Assembly: GCA_018398815.1 (NCBI GenBank)
Contig: CM031604.1
Coordinates: 49,258,710 to 49,322,709, forward strand
Length of the DNA: 64,000 bases
From: Conus ventricosus
Taxonomy: Eukaryota > Mollusca > Gastropoda > Neogastropoda > Conidae
Direction: 5' to 3'
A model generated the notes under the pieces. It worked only from the letters and a program-made list of their open reading frames with translations, had not been told where the DNA came from and did not search any database. Position 1 is the stretch's first letter; each line of letters starts with the position of its first letter. The position numbers and the translations under genes are program-made. Positions 1 to 9,025 of this stretch are shown in pieces.

Positions 1-3000
1 CCCCACATCTCACATCCCCACATCTCCTAGCCTCACATCTCATAGCCACACATCTCGCACCCCCACATCTCACACCTCCACATCTCACACCCCACATCTC
101 AGCCCACATCTCACACCCACATCTCACAGACAACATCTGATAGCCCACATCTCACACCCCACCATCTCATAGCCCACATCTCACAGCCCACATCTGATAG
201 CCCCACATCTCACACCTCCACATCTCATAGCCCCACATCTCATAGCCCACATCTCACAGCCCACATCTCATAGCCCCACATCTCACACCCCCACTGCTCA
301 CAGTCACGCATCTCACACCCCCACATCTCACAGCCCACATCTCACAGCCCACATCTCACAATCCCACATCTCACAATCCCACATCTCACAATCCCACATC
401 TCAAATTCCACATCTCACAGTCCCACATCTCACACCCTCACATCTCACAGCCCCACATCTCACACCCCCACATCTCACATCCCACATCTCCTAGCCTCAC
501 ATCTCATAGCCACACATCTCGCACCCCCACATCTCACACCTCCACATCTCACACCCCACATCTCAGCCCACATCTCACACCCACATCTCACAGACAACAT
601 CTGATAAGCCCACATCTCACACCCCAACATCTCATAGCCCACATCTCACAGCCCACATCTGATACCCCACATCTCACACCTCCACATCTCATAGCCCCAC
701 ATCTCATATCCCACATCTCACAGCCCACATCTGATAGCCCCACATCTCACACCCCACATCTCATAGCCCCACATCTCACACCCCCACATCTCACACACCC
801 CCACATCTCATAGCCCACATCTCACAGCCCACATCTCATAGCCCCACATCTCACACCCCCACTGCTCACAGTCACGCATCTCACACCCCCACATCTCACA
901 GCCCACATCTCAAAGCCCACATCTCACAATCCCACATCTCACCAATCCCACATCTCAAATTCCCACATCTCACAGTCCCACATCTCACACCCTCACATCT
1001 CACAGCCCCACATCTCACAGCCCCGCATCTCACAGCCCCGCATATGCCAGCCCCACATCTCACAGCCCCACATCTCACATCCCCGCATCTCACAGCCCCA
1101 CATCTCACAGCCCCACATCTCACAGCCTTACATCTCACAGCCCACATCTCACAGCCCACATCTCACACCCCCACATCTCACAGCCCCACATCTCACAGCC
1201 CACATCTCACAGCTCCACATCTCACAGCCCCACATCTCACAGCTCCACATTCTCACACCCCCACATCTCAGCCCCACATCTCACAGCTCCACATCTCACA
1301 GCCCCACATCTCACAGTCCCGCATCTCACAGCCCCGCATCTCACAACCCCACATCTCACCCCCGCATCTCACACCCCCGCATCTCACAGTCCCACATCTC
1401 ACACCCCCACATCTCACTGCCCCGCATCTCACAGCCCCGCATCTCACAATACAACATCTCAATATCCCACATCTCACAGCCCCGCATCTCACAACCCCAC
1501 ATCTCACAGCCCCACATCTCACAGCCCCACATCTCACAGCCCCACATCTCACAGCCCCACATCTCACACCCCACATCTCACAGCCCCACATCTCACAGCC
1601 CCACATCTCACAATCCCACATCTCACAGTCCCACATCTCACACCCCCACATCTCACACCCCCACATCTCACATCCCACATCTGACAGCCCCACATCTCAC
1701 ACCCCCACATCTCACAATCCCACATCTCACAGTCCCACATCTTACACCCCCGCACCTCACACACCCCGCATCTCAACCCCACATCTCACAATCCCACATC
1801 TCACAATCTCACATCTCACAGTCCCACATCTCACACCCCCACATCTCACAGCCCCACATCTCACAGCCCCACATCTCACAATCCCACATCTCACAATCCC
1901 ACATCTCAAACCCCCGCATCTCACAGCCCCGCATCTCACAGCCCCACATCTCACAACCCCACATCTCACAATCCCACATCTCACAATCCCACATCTCACA
2001 CCCCCACATCTCACACCCCCACATCTCATAGTCCCATATTTCACACCCCCCACTGCTCACACCCCCACTGCTCACAGTCCCGCATCTCACAGTCCCGCAT
2101 CTCACAGCCCACATCTCACAGCCCACATCTCACAGTCCCGCATCTCACAGCCCACATCTCACAGCCCACATCTCACAGCCTCACATCTCACAGCCCCGCA
2201 TCTCACAACCCCACATCTCACAATCCACATCTCACACCCCCACATCTCACACTCCCACATCTCACACGCCCACATCTCACATCCCCACATCTCACAGCCC
2301 ACATCTCTGCCCACATCTCAGCCCACATCTCACAGCCCACATCTCACATACCCACATCTCACAACGCCCCACATCTCACAGCCCCGCATCTCACAACCCC
2401 ACATCTCACAATCCCACATCTCACACCCCGACATCTCACACGCCCACATCTCACACCCCCACATCTCACACGCCCACATCTCACACCCCCACATCTCACA
2501 GCCCACATCTCACAGCCCACATCTCACAGCCCACATCTCACAGCCCCGCATCTCACAACCCCACATCTCACAATCCCACATCTCACCACCCCCACATCTC
2601 ACACCCCACATCTCACACGCCCACATCTCACAGCCCCACATCTCACACACCCACATCTCACACACCCACATCTCACACACCCACATCTCACACACCCACA
2701 TCTCACAGCCCCACATCTCACAGCCCCATATTTCACACCCCCACATCTCACAGCCCCACATCTCACAACCCCACATCTCACACCCCCACATCTCGCACCT
2801 CCACATCTCATACCTCCACATCTCACAGCCCCACGTCTCATACTCCCACATCTTACACCCCCACATCTCTTAGCCCCACATCTCACAGCCCCACATCTCA
2901 CACCCCCACATCTCATAGCCCACATCTCATAGCCCCACATCTCACAGCCCCACATCTCACACCCCCACATCTCATAGCCCACATCTCATAGCCTCACATC

Positions 3001-3502
3001 TCACAGCCCCACATCTCACACCCCCACATCTCACACACCCCACATCTCACACCCCCACATCTCACACCCTTACATCTCGCAGCCTCACAATCTCACACCC
3101 CTACATCTCACACCCCCACATCTCACAGCTCCACATCTCACACCCCCACATCTCACACCCCCACATCTCACGCTCCACATCTCACACCCCCACATCTCAC
3201 ACCCCCACATCTCACACCCCCACATCTCACAGCTCCACATCTCACACCCCTACATCTCACACCCCCACATCTCACAGCTCCACATCTCACACCCCCACAT
3301 CTCACACCCCCACATCTCACAGCCCCACATCTCACAACCCCACATCTCACACCTCCACCTCTCGCACCTCCACATCTCATACTTCCACATCTCACAGCCC
3401 CACATCTCATAGTCCACATCTTACACTCCCACATCTCGCAGCCCCACATCTTACACCCCCACATCTTGCAGTCCCACATCTCATAGTCCCACATCTCACA
3501 GC
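1..3502. repeat. 15-bp minisatellite array (copy A)
   Basis: A continuous tandem array with a consensus unit of about 14-15 bp, CCCCACATCTCACAG, varying mainly in the last few bases (CAGCC, CACCC, CAATC, TAGCC). It already runs at base 1, so its left edge is outside the window. A higher-order unit is visible: the block beginning near 13 (CATCTCCTAGCCTCAC) recurs near 478, about 466 bp later. Because the unit is close to a multiple of three and lacks stops, both strands give long low-complexity frames, which I do not treat as genes. The array ends at a CATCTCACAGCCATAAAG junction. Confidence 0.95.
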
Positions 3503-4181
3503 CATAAAGTAAAACTCAGATGACTTGTTTAAAAAAAGATCCAAAACTATATACACTTATATAAATTGTTGAATCCAGGCCGTTTGTAACAAAGCAAAAA
3601 TCGCCTTTGTGCTGATCATAGACACACACACACAAGTTTTGTTGGTTTTTTTTTTATTCATTCTTATTAAACAGTTACTCCAAGATATATGAATGAACTG
3701 AAAATGCCATTCTTGCCATATTCATAATCGATTAAACTATTGAAATTAAACCAACCGAGAAGACAAAGCAAGAACAAGAACAGTTCAAAGAGTTAGGCGC
3801 ATTTAAACTCTCCACAATACAGGAAAAACTAAGACAACTTTTTCTAAAGCATCTTTGTTATGGTGCTGTTTGTCTGTCTTTACTATATTGTTTAGGTGTC
3901 TTAAAAAAATTAAAATTAAAAATTAAAAATAAAAACCTTTGGGATCGAAACGAGCTAAGATTTGTTCCTGTTCTTGTCCTGTCTTTTCAGTGGATTTCAC
4001 CAGTGTTTTAATAGCTCATTGTCAGCAGGAGTTTACAGGAATCCATTTTAACATGTTGAACCTGAAAGTGAGTTCTTGTACCAGAGCAATCAATCTTTTT
4101 AAAGCGCAATAGTTAACGATTTGACAACAAGCGCATGCACGTGCCGGTTTCAGGCTTCTGTCTAAGCATTCGATAACCGAC
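3503..4181. other. AT-rich flank without a gene (copy A)
   Basis: AT-rich sequence between the minisatellite and the SINE, with short A and T runs and a short CA repeat near 3620. I see no coding frame or RNA gene. The last 14 bases (4168-4181, ATTCGATAACCGAC) are the left target-site duplication of the SINE. The same segment recurs at 20164-20845. Confidence 0.7.
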
Positions 4182-5040
4182 CAGCCGCCGTGGTGAAGTG
4201 GTTAGCGTCGCGGACTCCCGGCTGGGAGGTCGTGGGTTCGAATCCCATCAGAGTCATGTGGGTTTTTTCTGCCCTGACCGGCTCCTACCCAGAGTTGAGT
4301 TTGCTGCGGACTCAGTTAGGAAGACTGGGACCACACAGTCGAGTTTCATCCACTTAATGGATGCGTTTCTGAGAGTGTTGCTCAAATTTCCTGACCAACA
4401 CTGCAGGTGCCTGTATCTCTCGGGCCTGGTTGACGCCAGGATATATTATGAAAGGAAGCGTAGAGTACAGCCCTGTCATGTAGTCTCAGACCGAAATGGA
4501 AATCCGTAGCATCATCTTAATCATCCTCATTCCCATTGATCAGCATTTTAAAAGAAAGTCTCAAATTCTGTGGCCCTTCATGCCCTGTTCTCATGGTGAC
4601 CTCAATTTCGATGTCCTCTCCACATCTGTGGCCTTGGTTTGCTTCCGTTGGGATCACCGGTATCGGCGAGTCCATGGGGGCTGTCGTTGGACGGACGTGG
4701 TGGCGCCCTCCGGAGGGAGAGCTCACTCACGCCGGCTCCGCGACTAAGCAATTATTGTCGTCAGTAGGGGGCTTAGTAGGTGGTGTCCTGCGTATGTTAG
4801 ATCAGAACAGGCGCCACTGAACACCACCGAAGTGACTCGGCAGCAGTGCAGTGTCTCCTCCGGTGGGTTGCCTCTTGACGACTTGACATTGACTGCTCCC
4901 TGTGGATTGCTGGTGCCAGGGCTGCGGCGGGGCCAGCCGGGCTATGGCTGTGGACGGGGTGTCGGAATGAGCGGCGTGGGTGCACTGCCTCTGAGGTGGC
5001 GCAGAGGTTGGGACAGCAAAAAAAAAAAAAAAAAAAAAAA
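4182..5040 (+). mobile_element. Long tRNA-derived SINE (copy A)
   Basis: A retroposed SINE of about 860 bp. It opens with a tRNA-like head carrying pol III internal promoter boxes, continues into a long unrelated body, and ends in a run of 23 A at 5018-5040. The flanks carry a target-site duplication: ATTCGATAACCGAC at 4168-4181 and ATTCGATAACCCGAC at 5043-5057, differing by one C. Most tRNA SINEs are 150-500 bp, so this is long. It encodes no protein and would depend on a LINE for mobility. Short open frames inside it have no coding character. The family is not identified; a central conserved domain such as those of the MetaSINE or CORE groups is possible but not checked. Confidence 0.85.
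4191..4245 (+). promoter_or_regulatory. Pol III A and B boxes of the SINE head
   Basis: TGGTGAAGTGG at 4191-4201 fits the A box consensus. GGTTCGAATCC at 4235-4245 is a consensus B box. Their spacing is typical of tRNA genes and tRNA-derived SINEs. No paired acceptor stem is present, so this is a SINE promoter and not a functional tRNA gene. The same boxes recur in the copy at 20846. Confidence 0.85.
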
Positions 5041-5318
5041 GTATTCGATAACCCGACTTCATATAAGGGGTTACAGTTTGGGATATCCCTGAGGCATCGG
5101 TAATGTCTTTTGTTGATCTAGTGAGTTCCCATCTCTGCTTTCGATTTGAGTCTTCAAGATATTTGTTTTGTCTCAGACTCCAGATACAGTTAGTTAAGAT
5201 ATGAATAGCTTCAGAACAAATGAGAGGAACGTTATAAACTGAAGACCCGGGTGTGTTCCCTGCCGCATCTTTTGGCACAAATATAATCTACATCATTAAC
5301 ACGCAGACATGAGAGTTG

Positions 5319-5516
5319 CCCAAATACCCCAAACAACTCAATATCACAATCCCAAATACCCCAAACAACTCAATATCACAATCCCAAATACCCCAAACAA
5401 CTCAATATCAGAATCCCAAATACCCCAAACAACTCAATATCACAATCCCAAATACCCCAAACAACTCAATATCAGAATCCCAAATACCCCAAAGAACTCA
5501 ATATCAGAATCCCGTA
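5319..5516. repeat. 32-bp minisatellite, about six units (copy A)
   Basis: Units of 32 bp built around CCAAATACCCCAAACAACTC followed by AATATCACAATC repeat about six times. Some units have CAGAATC instead of CACAATC, roughly alternating. There are no unique spacers, so this is a minisatellite and not a CRISPR array. The same array is at about 21973-22170. Confidence 0.9.
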
Positions 5517-6507
5517 TAATCAGTCGATGATGAAAAATCAGATCTCGCATAAAACATTTGATCCACTAAATTTGAATTGGGTTGGATAGCTGTAAGTGCT
5601 GATTTTTTTTTTCAAGAATGAGTTAGGTACGGTAATGTTGCTAATAGCCCAGCCGACCGCAAAGGGCCATATCAGGGCTGTCACCGCGTTAGTATAGGCA
5701 TATCAAGGATAAACTTTAATGGCTTCAAAATTGACAACTTTGCAACAGTATTTTTGCAGCATTTTGTTCCATGGAATTTTTTTTTTAAGTGTATTACAAA
5801 ACTAAAAGGTCCCAGTGTCTAAGAGCTAACCATCTCTGGAAATGTGTAGGCCATATTCACTGTACATCAGGTTCTTGGCTGGGATGAGAGTGTAAGAGGG
5901 TTATCCTTTTTACTGAGAATCTCTGACGATGAGAGAATTTTCAACCAAATAGAATGTGAGCAGCTAGGTAGGGATACGATGCTATCATGATATAGTTATG
6001 CAGAAGACGTGATAGTACTCAGACAACAACTTGTACGCTAACTGGTTACATATCGCTGTAGAAACGTATTTACCTCCATTCAGCTCAGTACTAGCTTAAT
6101 TTTGCATGGTTCTTGCCCTGACTATAAAATCACAGGCACAGTTGAACATTCGTTTGTTCAAGAGTAACAAACCAGCTTTTCGTCAAATCTATTGAGAAGC
6201 TCATTGGAGTAAATCTCAATGCAAATTTTAAGGCTAAAGAATCAGTGATGGTTAGCATATGTAATTCCGTCTTTGATATCGCAGAATATGCTTCTTGGCC
6301 ATGCGACAAAACTGAACGAAGAAATGCTGAAACACCATCAACTAATTTGGATTCCCTGTTTATCGGAAACATGCTAATAAAATAAAAAAAAAAAAAAAGA
6401 AAAAGAAAAGCGCACAAAATGGTGGAATCTTTTTCTTTTTTTTTAACCCTTTTTCTGCCAGTTTATCAAAAAAGTTTATACTGAAAGGAAGAGCAAGAAA
6501 CTTCGCT

Positions 6508-6558
6508 CGCTTCAGAGTTCAGCGCAAGGAACTCTTCCTTGCGCTGAACTCTGAAGCG
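6508..6558. repeat. Perfect 24-bp inverted repeat (copy A)
   Basis: The arms 6508-6531 and 6535-6558 are exactly complementary over 24 bp with a 3-nt CTC loop, and the left arm starts CGCTTCAGAGTTCAGCGC. A further CTGAAGCGATC echo follows the right arm. The structure is identical in copy B at 23165-23215. It could be a foldback remnant, a small-RNA precursor-like hairpin or a replication slip product. Confidence 0.9.
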
Positions 6559-6611
6559 ATCTGAAGCGATCAAAGCTAAGTGAATTTTCGTTGTTTTATT
6601 CGTGTGTGTCT

Positions 6612-6648
6612 CACCTGAAGAAGACCTAAGAGGTCGAAACGCGTTGTG
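6612..6648 (+). ncRNA. Hammerhead-ribozyme-like motif (copy A)
   Basis: CTGAAGA at 6615-6621 matches the CUGANGA core. It is followed by a 5-bp stem GACCT/AGGTC (6623-6627 with 6631-6635, loop AAG) and then GAAA at 6636-6639. ACGCGT follows and is self-complementary, as in hammerheads with a very short stem III that work as dimers; cleavage would fall after T6645. CAC (6612-6614) can pair with GTG (6646-6648) as a minimal stem I. One deviation is an unpaired A (6622) between the core and stem II. Hammerheads are known in Penelope-like elements and retrozymes. Activity here is an inference. Confidence 0.45.
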
Positions 6649-7318
6649 TTTTGTCTTGTGACTCGTTTGTCCACGTTTCTCTGGGCGGTTCGCTAACATT
6701 TATTTAAGATTTGTTTAGATTTCCGCCTGCGGTCGTCTCACTTTGCAACCAGATCTGTTTTGTTGACAGACAAACAAATCACATCGATCCGATTTGACGT
6801 GATAAGAAAATATCGTCAACTTCAGAGAATGTAAATATCTATGTTCAAGACCACCCATCTTATTTTGCACGAAAACCCCCTTTTCACATACAAATCACGT
6901 CCTTCTCATGTCACTTTTGGCCAAAATTAACACCTGTTTTTAAACAAAATTAACACTCCAAAACTGCCAAAAATCGACGTAATCAGCACATTAAAATGGG
7001 GGGCTTACGTGCAAGATAAGATATGGTGATCGTGAACACAGATATTTACATTCTCTCCAGGCACATAAAATCAACTAAACATTTATATGGCTTGACAGTC
7101 CCACCCCCAGACTGGTTCCAATCAATATTGGTTGCAGCAACTGTTTTGCACGCTCCGCTGCACATAAGCTTGCCACTAATACTTAATTATTAATCATCAC
7201 GTGATAGCTTGGTGCATCACGTGTGCACGTTCAAACCAATCGACAGGAGGTATGACATCATTTTTGGCTGGGGACTTACGAGCCTGTCAGCCAGCGGCCA
7301 TTACTGGCCGGAGCGTCT

Positions 7319-7828
7319 ATGAGTGAAGACGCGTTTAACGCGAGCCTTGCTTCGTTTCCAACCCGGCCAAAAGAGAGTCTAAATCTTTTGGAAACGAAGC
7401 AAGGAAAACGTGAAATGACAGTAAGTGAACTAGATGATTTTTTACGTAATTGTTTTGTAGAGCAGCTTGATTATGAGCCGATTGACGAAGGTTCTTTTAT
7501 GAAGCTGAAAAACATAACTGAAATTACGCCTGTTTTACTGAAGGCTGGTTCTGAGATCAAAGCTGAAAATCGTAAAACTCTTCAACAATCTTTGCTTTTA
7601 GGCCATTGGCTTGAAAGAACAAAAACTGTTTTAAAAACATCTAACCCAAAAGCGTCCTGGGAGAATTATTTGAAAACTGAAATTCTGATGGAACCCACGC
7701 TGTGTAAAAAACTGATGGAATTATCATTTTGTTTTTTCTACTATCCAAAGTTTCACAAGCTCGGAATTTTGATCCACAGCTTGTATGAGAAAAGAAAGCT
7801 CATTTTAAAATATATGCAGAGCGACTAA
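7319..7828 (+). CDS. TIR-encoded 169-aa protein of unknown function (copy A)
   Basis: An intact frame of 169 codons starting MSEDAFNASLASF. The product is hydrophilic and mainly helical by composition, with no signal peptide or membrane segment. The first half carries an acidic segment (SELDDFLRNCFVEQLDY). The second half has a WLERTKTVL segment, then SWENYLKTEI, then a leucine/phenylalanine-rich helix. That layout loosely recalls small replication or partition helix-turn-helix proteins such as the DUF3102 group, but this is a weak impression. Because it lies in the TIR the element carries it twice. The right copy is truncated by a frameshift and copy B is broken. The start is chosen because both TIRs retain it. 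Confidence 0.75.
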   Translation: MSEDAFNASLASFPTRPKESLNLLETKQGKREMTVSELDDFLRNCFVEQLDYEPIDEGSFMKLKNITEITPVLLKAGSEIKAENRKTLQQSLLLGHWLERTKTVLKTSNPKASWENYLKTEILMEPTLCKKLMELSFCFFYYPKFHKLGILIHSLYEKRKLILKYMQSD

Positions 7829-7894
7829 ACGCGCTTGCTGTGAAAAAATCAATACTAGCCCAGCCCAGCCTAAGGGAGGTAACTCCTGCCAGAA

Positions 7895-7928
7895 CTAGGT
7901 CATTGTTCAGCGCGGAACAATGACCTAG
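7895..7928. promoter_or_regulatory. 14-bp palindrome CTAGGTCATTGTTC in TIR
   Basis: The arms at 7895-7908 and 7915-7928 are perfectly complementary around the 6-nt centre AGCGCG. The right TIR keeps both arms with a different centre (near 53634-53667), so the palindrome is conserved while its centre varies. It is flanked by two copies of AGGGAGGTAACTCCTGC (near 7873 and 7960), each itself containing a GGAG/CTCC dyad. The outer hexamers read AGGTCA and TGACCT. Binding-site or origin roles are inferred only. Confidence 0.6.
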
Positions 7929-8162
7929 AAAGGCCCTCAACAGGGCCGAAAATAATACTAAGGGAGGTAACTCCTGCACACCCCCACGCATGCACACCCA
8001 CACCCACTCCACGCATGCACACCCACCCCCACACACACGCACCCCCACCCCACGCACGCACGCACCCCTGCCACCATCCCCACCCCACCCCACCCCCACT
8101 CACCCCATCCCACCCCACGCACGCACGCCCACTCACGTTTTTACCTACAAAGCAGTGCAGTA

Positions 8163-8200
8163 AACTAGGTCAAAAGGATCTGCGACTAATTGACCTAGTT
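8163..8200. promoter_or_regulatory. Second AACTAGGTCA inverted repeat in TIR
   Basis: AACTAGGTCA (8163-8172) and TGACCTAGTT (8191-8200) form a 10-bp dyad around an 18-nt centre. It shares the CTAGGTCA core with the palindrome at 7895 and is conserved in the right TIR near 53366-53403. Two dyads with one core 250 bp apart suggest a DNA-binding protein site, possibly for the TIR-encoded protein (inference). Confidence 0.55.
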
Positions 8201-8326
8201 GATTAAACCACACACGCCCCACCCCCTGCCCACTCACGCACACACATATAACTTCTGATTCTTGCACAAAACAAGAGAAAACTGATTACTTAATTTTTTT
8301 ATTTATAATTTTATTTGTGTTTAAAA

Positions 8327-8656
8327 ATGAAGCCTAAAGTAGCTACAGAGCTTAAAAATATACTTTACGAGTTGGATTGGTATAGGGTGGCTAGTAAAGA
8401 ACAGTTAAAGAGCAGGTATGAAGAATTAATGACTGATCTTTATGAGTGGATAGATATACGAGAAAACGTGACGCAGGCCATCAGTAAAATACCAGATTCT
8501 TGGCCCCAACCAGTTATAAAGTTGTTTGCCATTTTAGTTGATTATATGGCTCCTGAAGATGTTAATCTGACTGTTTCTACTAGCCCCGAAGGAGTGACTA
8601 TTTGCTTTAATGAAGATCTGGTTTTACGATTAGAAAAGACTATAAATAACAGCTGA
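8327..8656 (+). CDS. Small Polinton protein, paralogous to polymerase N-terminus (copy A)
   Basis: A 109-codon frame from an ATG in the context TTTAAAAATG, just inside the left TIR. The product is soluble and acidic. Its second half (VTQAISKIPDSWPQPVIKLF then ILVDYMAPED) resembles a segment near the start of the DNA polymerase frame (VTHAISKIREFLQMEPPVKV then LIDYITPDD). The two probably share a domain by internal duplication, and the function is not known. The same gene in copy B (24984-25317) is frameshifted. Confidence 0.7.
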   Translation: MKPKVATELKNILYELDWYRVASKEQLKSRYEELMTDLYEWIDIRENVTQAISKIPDSWPQPVIKLFAILVDYMAPEDVNLTVSTSPEGVTICFNEDLVLRLEKTINNS

Positions 8657-8693
8657 ATTTACAATTAATTTTTTATTTATTTTAGATTTAAAA

Positions 8694-8957
8694 ATGGCTG
8701 TTGAACTCAGTGAATCTGATTTAAAGAATTGTAATGAACTATTTGACGAAACAATGAAAGTATTAAACATTGATTTTAGTGAATTTGGTTTTGAGAATGA
8801 TATAGACAATATAATAAAAGATCATAGTGAACTATTTAACGAAGCAATCAAAGTGATAAACATTGACTGTAGTGATTCAGAAAAAGCTAAAATATTGGCG
8901 GGTGTTATTGTAAGGCTAACATGTCTTGAAGTGTTGCAACGCTTGGGTGAAGAATAA
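8694..8957 (+). CDS. Small acidic Polinton protein, 87 aa (copy A)
   Basis: An intact 87-codon frame with ATG in the context TTTAAAAATG, 37 nt after the previous stop. It shows an internal repeat: CNELFDETMKVLNIDFSEF and HSELFNEAIKVINIDCSDS are two copies of a roughly 40-residue unit. It is acidic and has no membrane segment or recognised domain. Its place between the 109-codon gene and the polymerase suggests an early or replication-related group, which is inference only. Confidence 0.65.
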   Translation: MAVELSESDLKNCNELFDETMKVLNIDFSEFGFENDIDNIIKDHSELFNEAIKVINIDCSDSEKAKILAGVIVRLTCLEVLQRLGEE

Positions 8958-9025
8958 AAAGCGCGTTTTACTTACTTTTATTTACATTTATTTTTTTAAT
9001 TTACGTAAATGTTATGGCTTTAAAA

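Larger units (their letters stand above)
5517..6823. other. Flank left of the Polinton without a gene (copy A)
   Basis: No coding frame is supported. The segment holds homopolymer runs near 5605 and 6385, a perfect 24-bp hairpin (6508-6558) and a hammerhead-like motif (6612-6648). Its last bases, ACTTC at 6819-6823, are repeated just outside the right end of the Polinton at 54742-54746 and are the likely remains of its target duplication. Confidence 0.6.
6824..8280 (+). repeat. Polinton left terminal inverted repeat (copy A)
   Basis: This 1457-bp segment is the inverted counterpart of 53281-54741. It begins AGAGAATGTAAATATC and ends ACAAAACAAGAGAAA. Polintons typically have long TIRs starting AG, so this fits. 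The first 240 bp form an imperfect inverted repeat: the tip motif reappears in reverse near 7010-7062. The TIR contains a complete 169-codon frame, two palindromes built on CTAGGTCA, and a C-rich stretch (about 7978-8125). Confidence 0.95.

Noticed and set aside
1044..2873. A 609-codon open frame of Pro-His-Leu-Thr-type five-residue repeats (and a 646-codon one at 17712-19652)
   Set aside because: It is the translation of the 15-bp minisatellite; the opposite strand is equally open in several frames. There is no start context or non-repetitive domain.
4191..4262. A tRNA gene
   Set aside because: A and B boxes are present, but there is no acceptor-stem pairing and the region is the head of an 860-bp SINE with target duplications and a poly-A tail.
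4496..4985. Overlapping 60-100 codon frames in the SINE body
   Set aside because: They lie on both strands, lack domains and belong to a non-coding retroposon.
5319..5516. CRISPR array
   Set aside because: The 32-bp units are contiguous without unique spacers, in a eukaryotic transposon-rich context.
6130..6417. A 95-codon minus-strand frame left of the Polinton
   Set aside because: Low-complexity start from a T run, broken in copy B, no recognisable domain.
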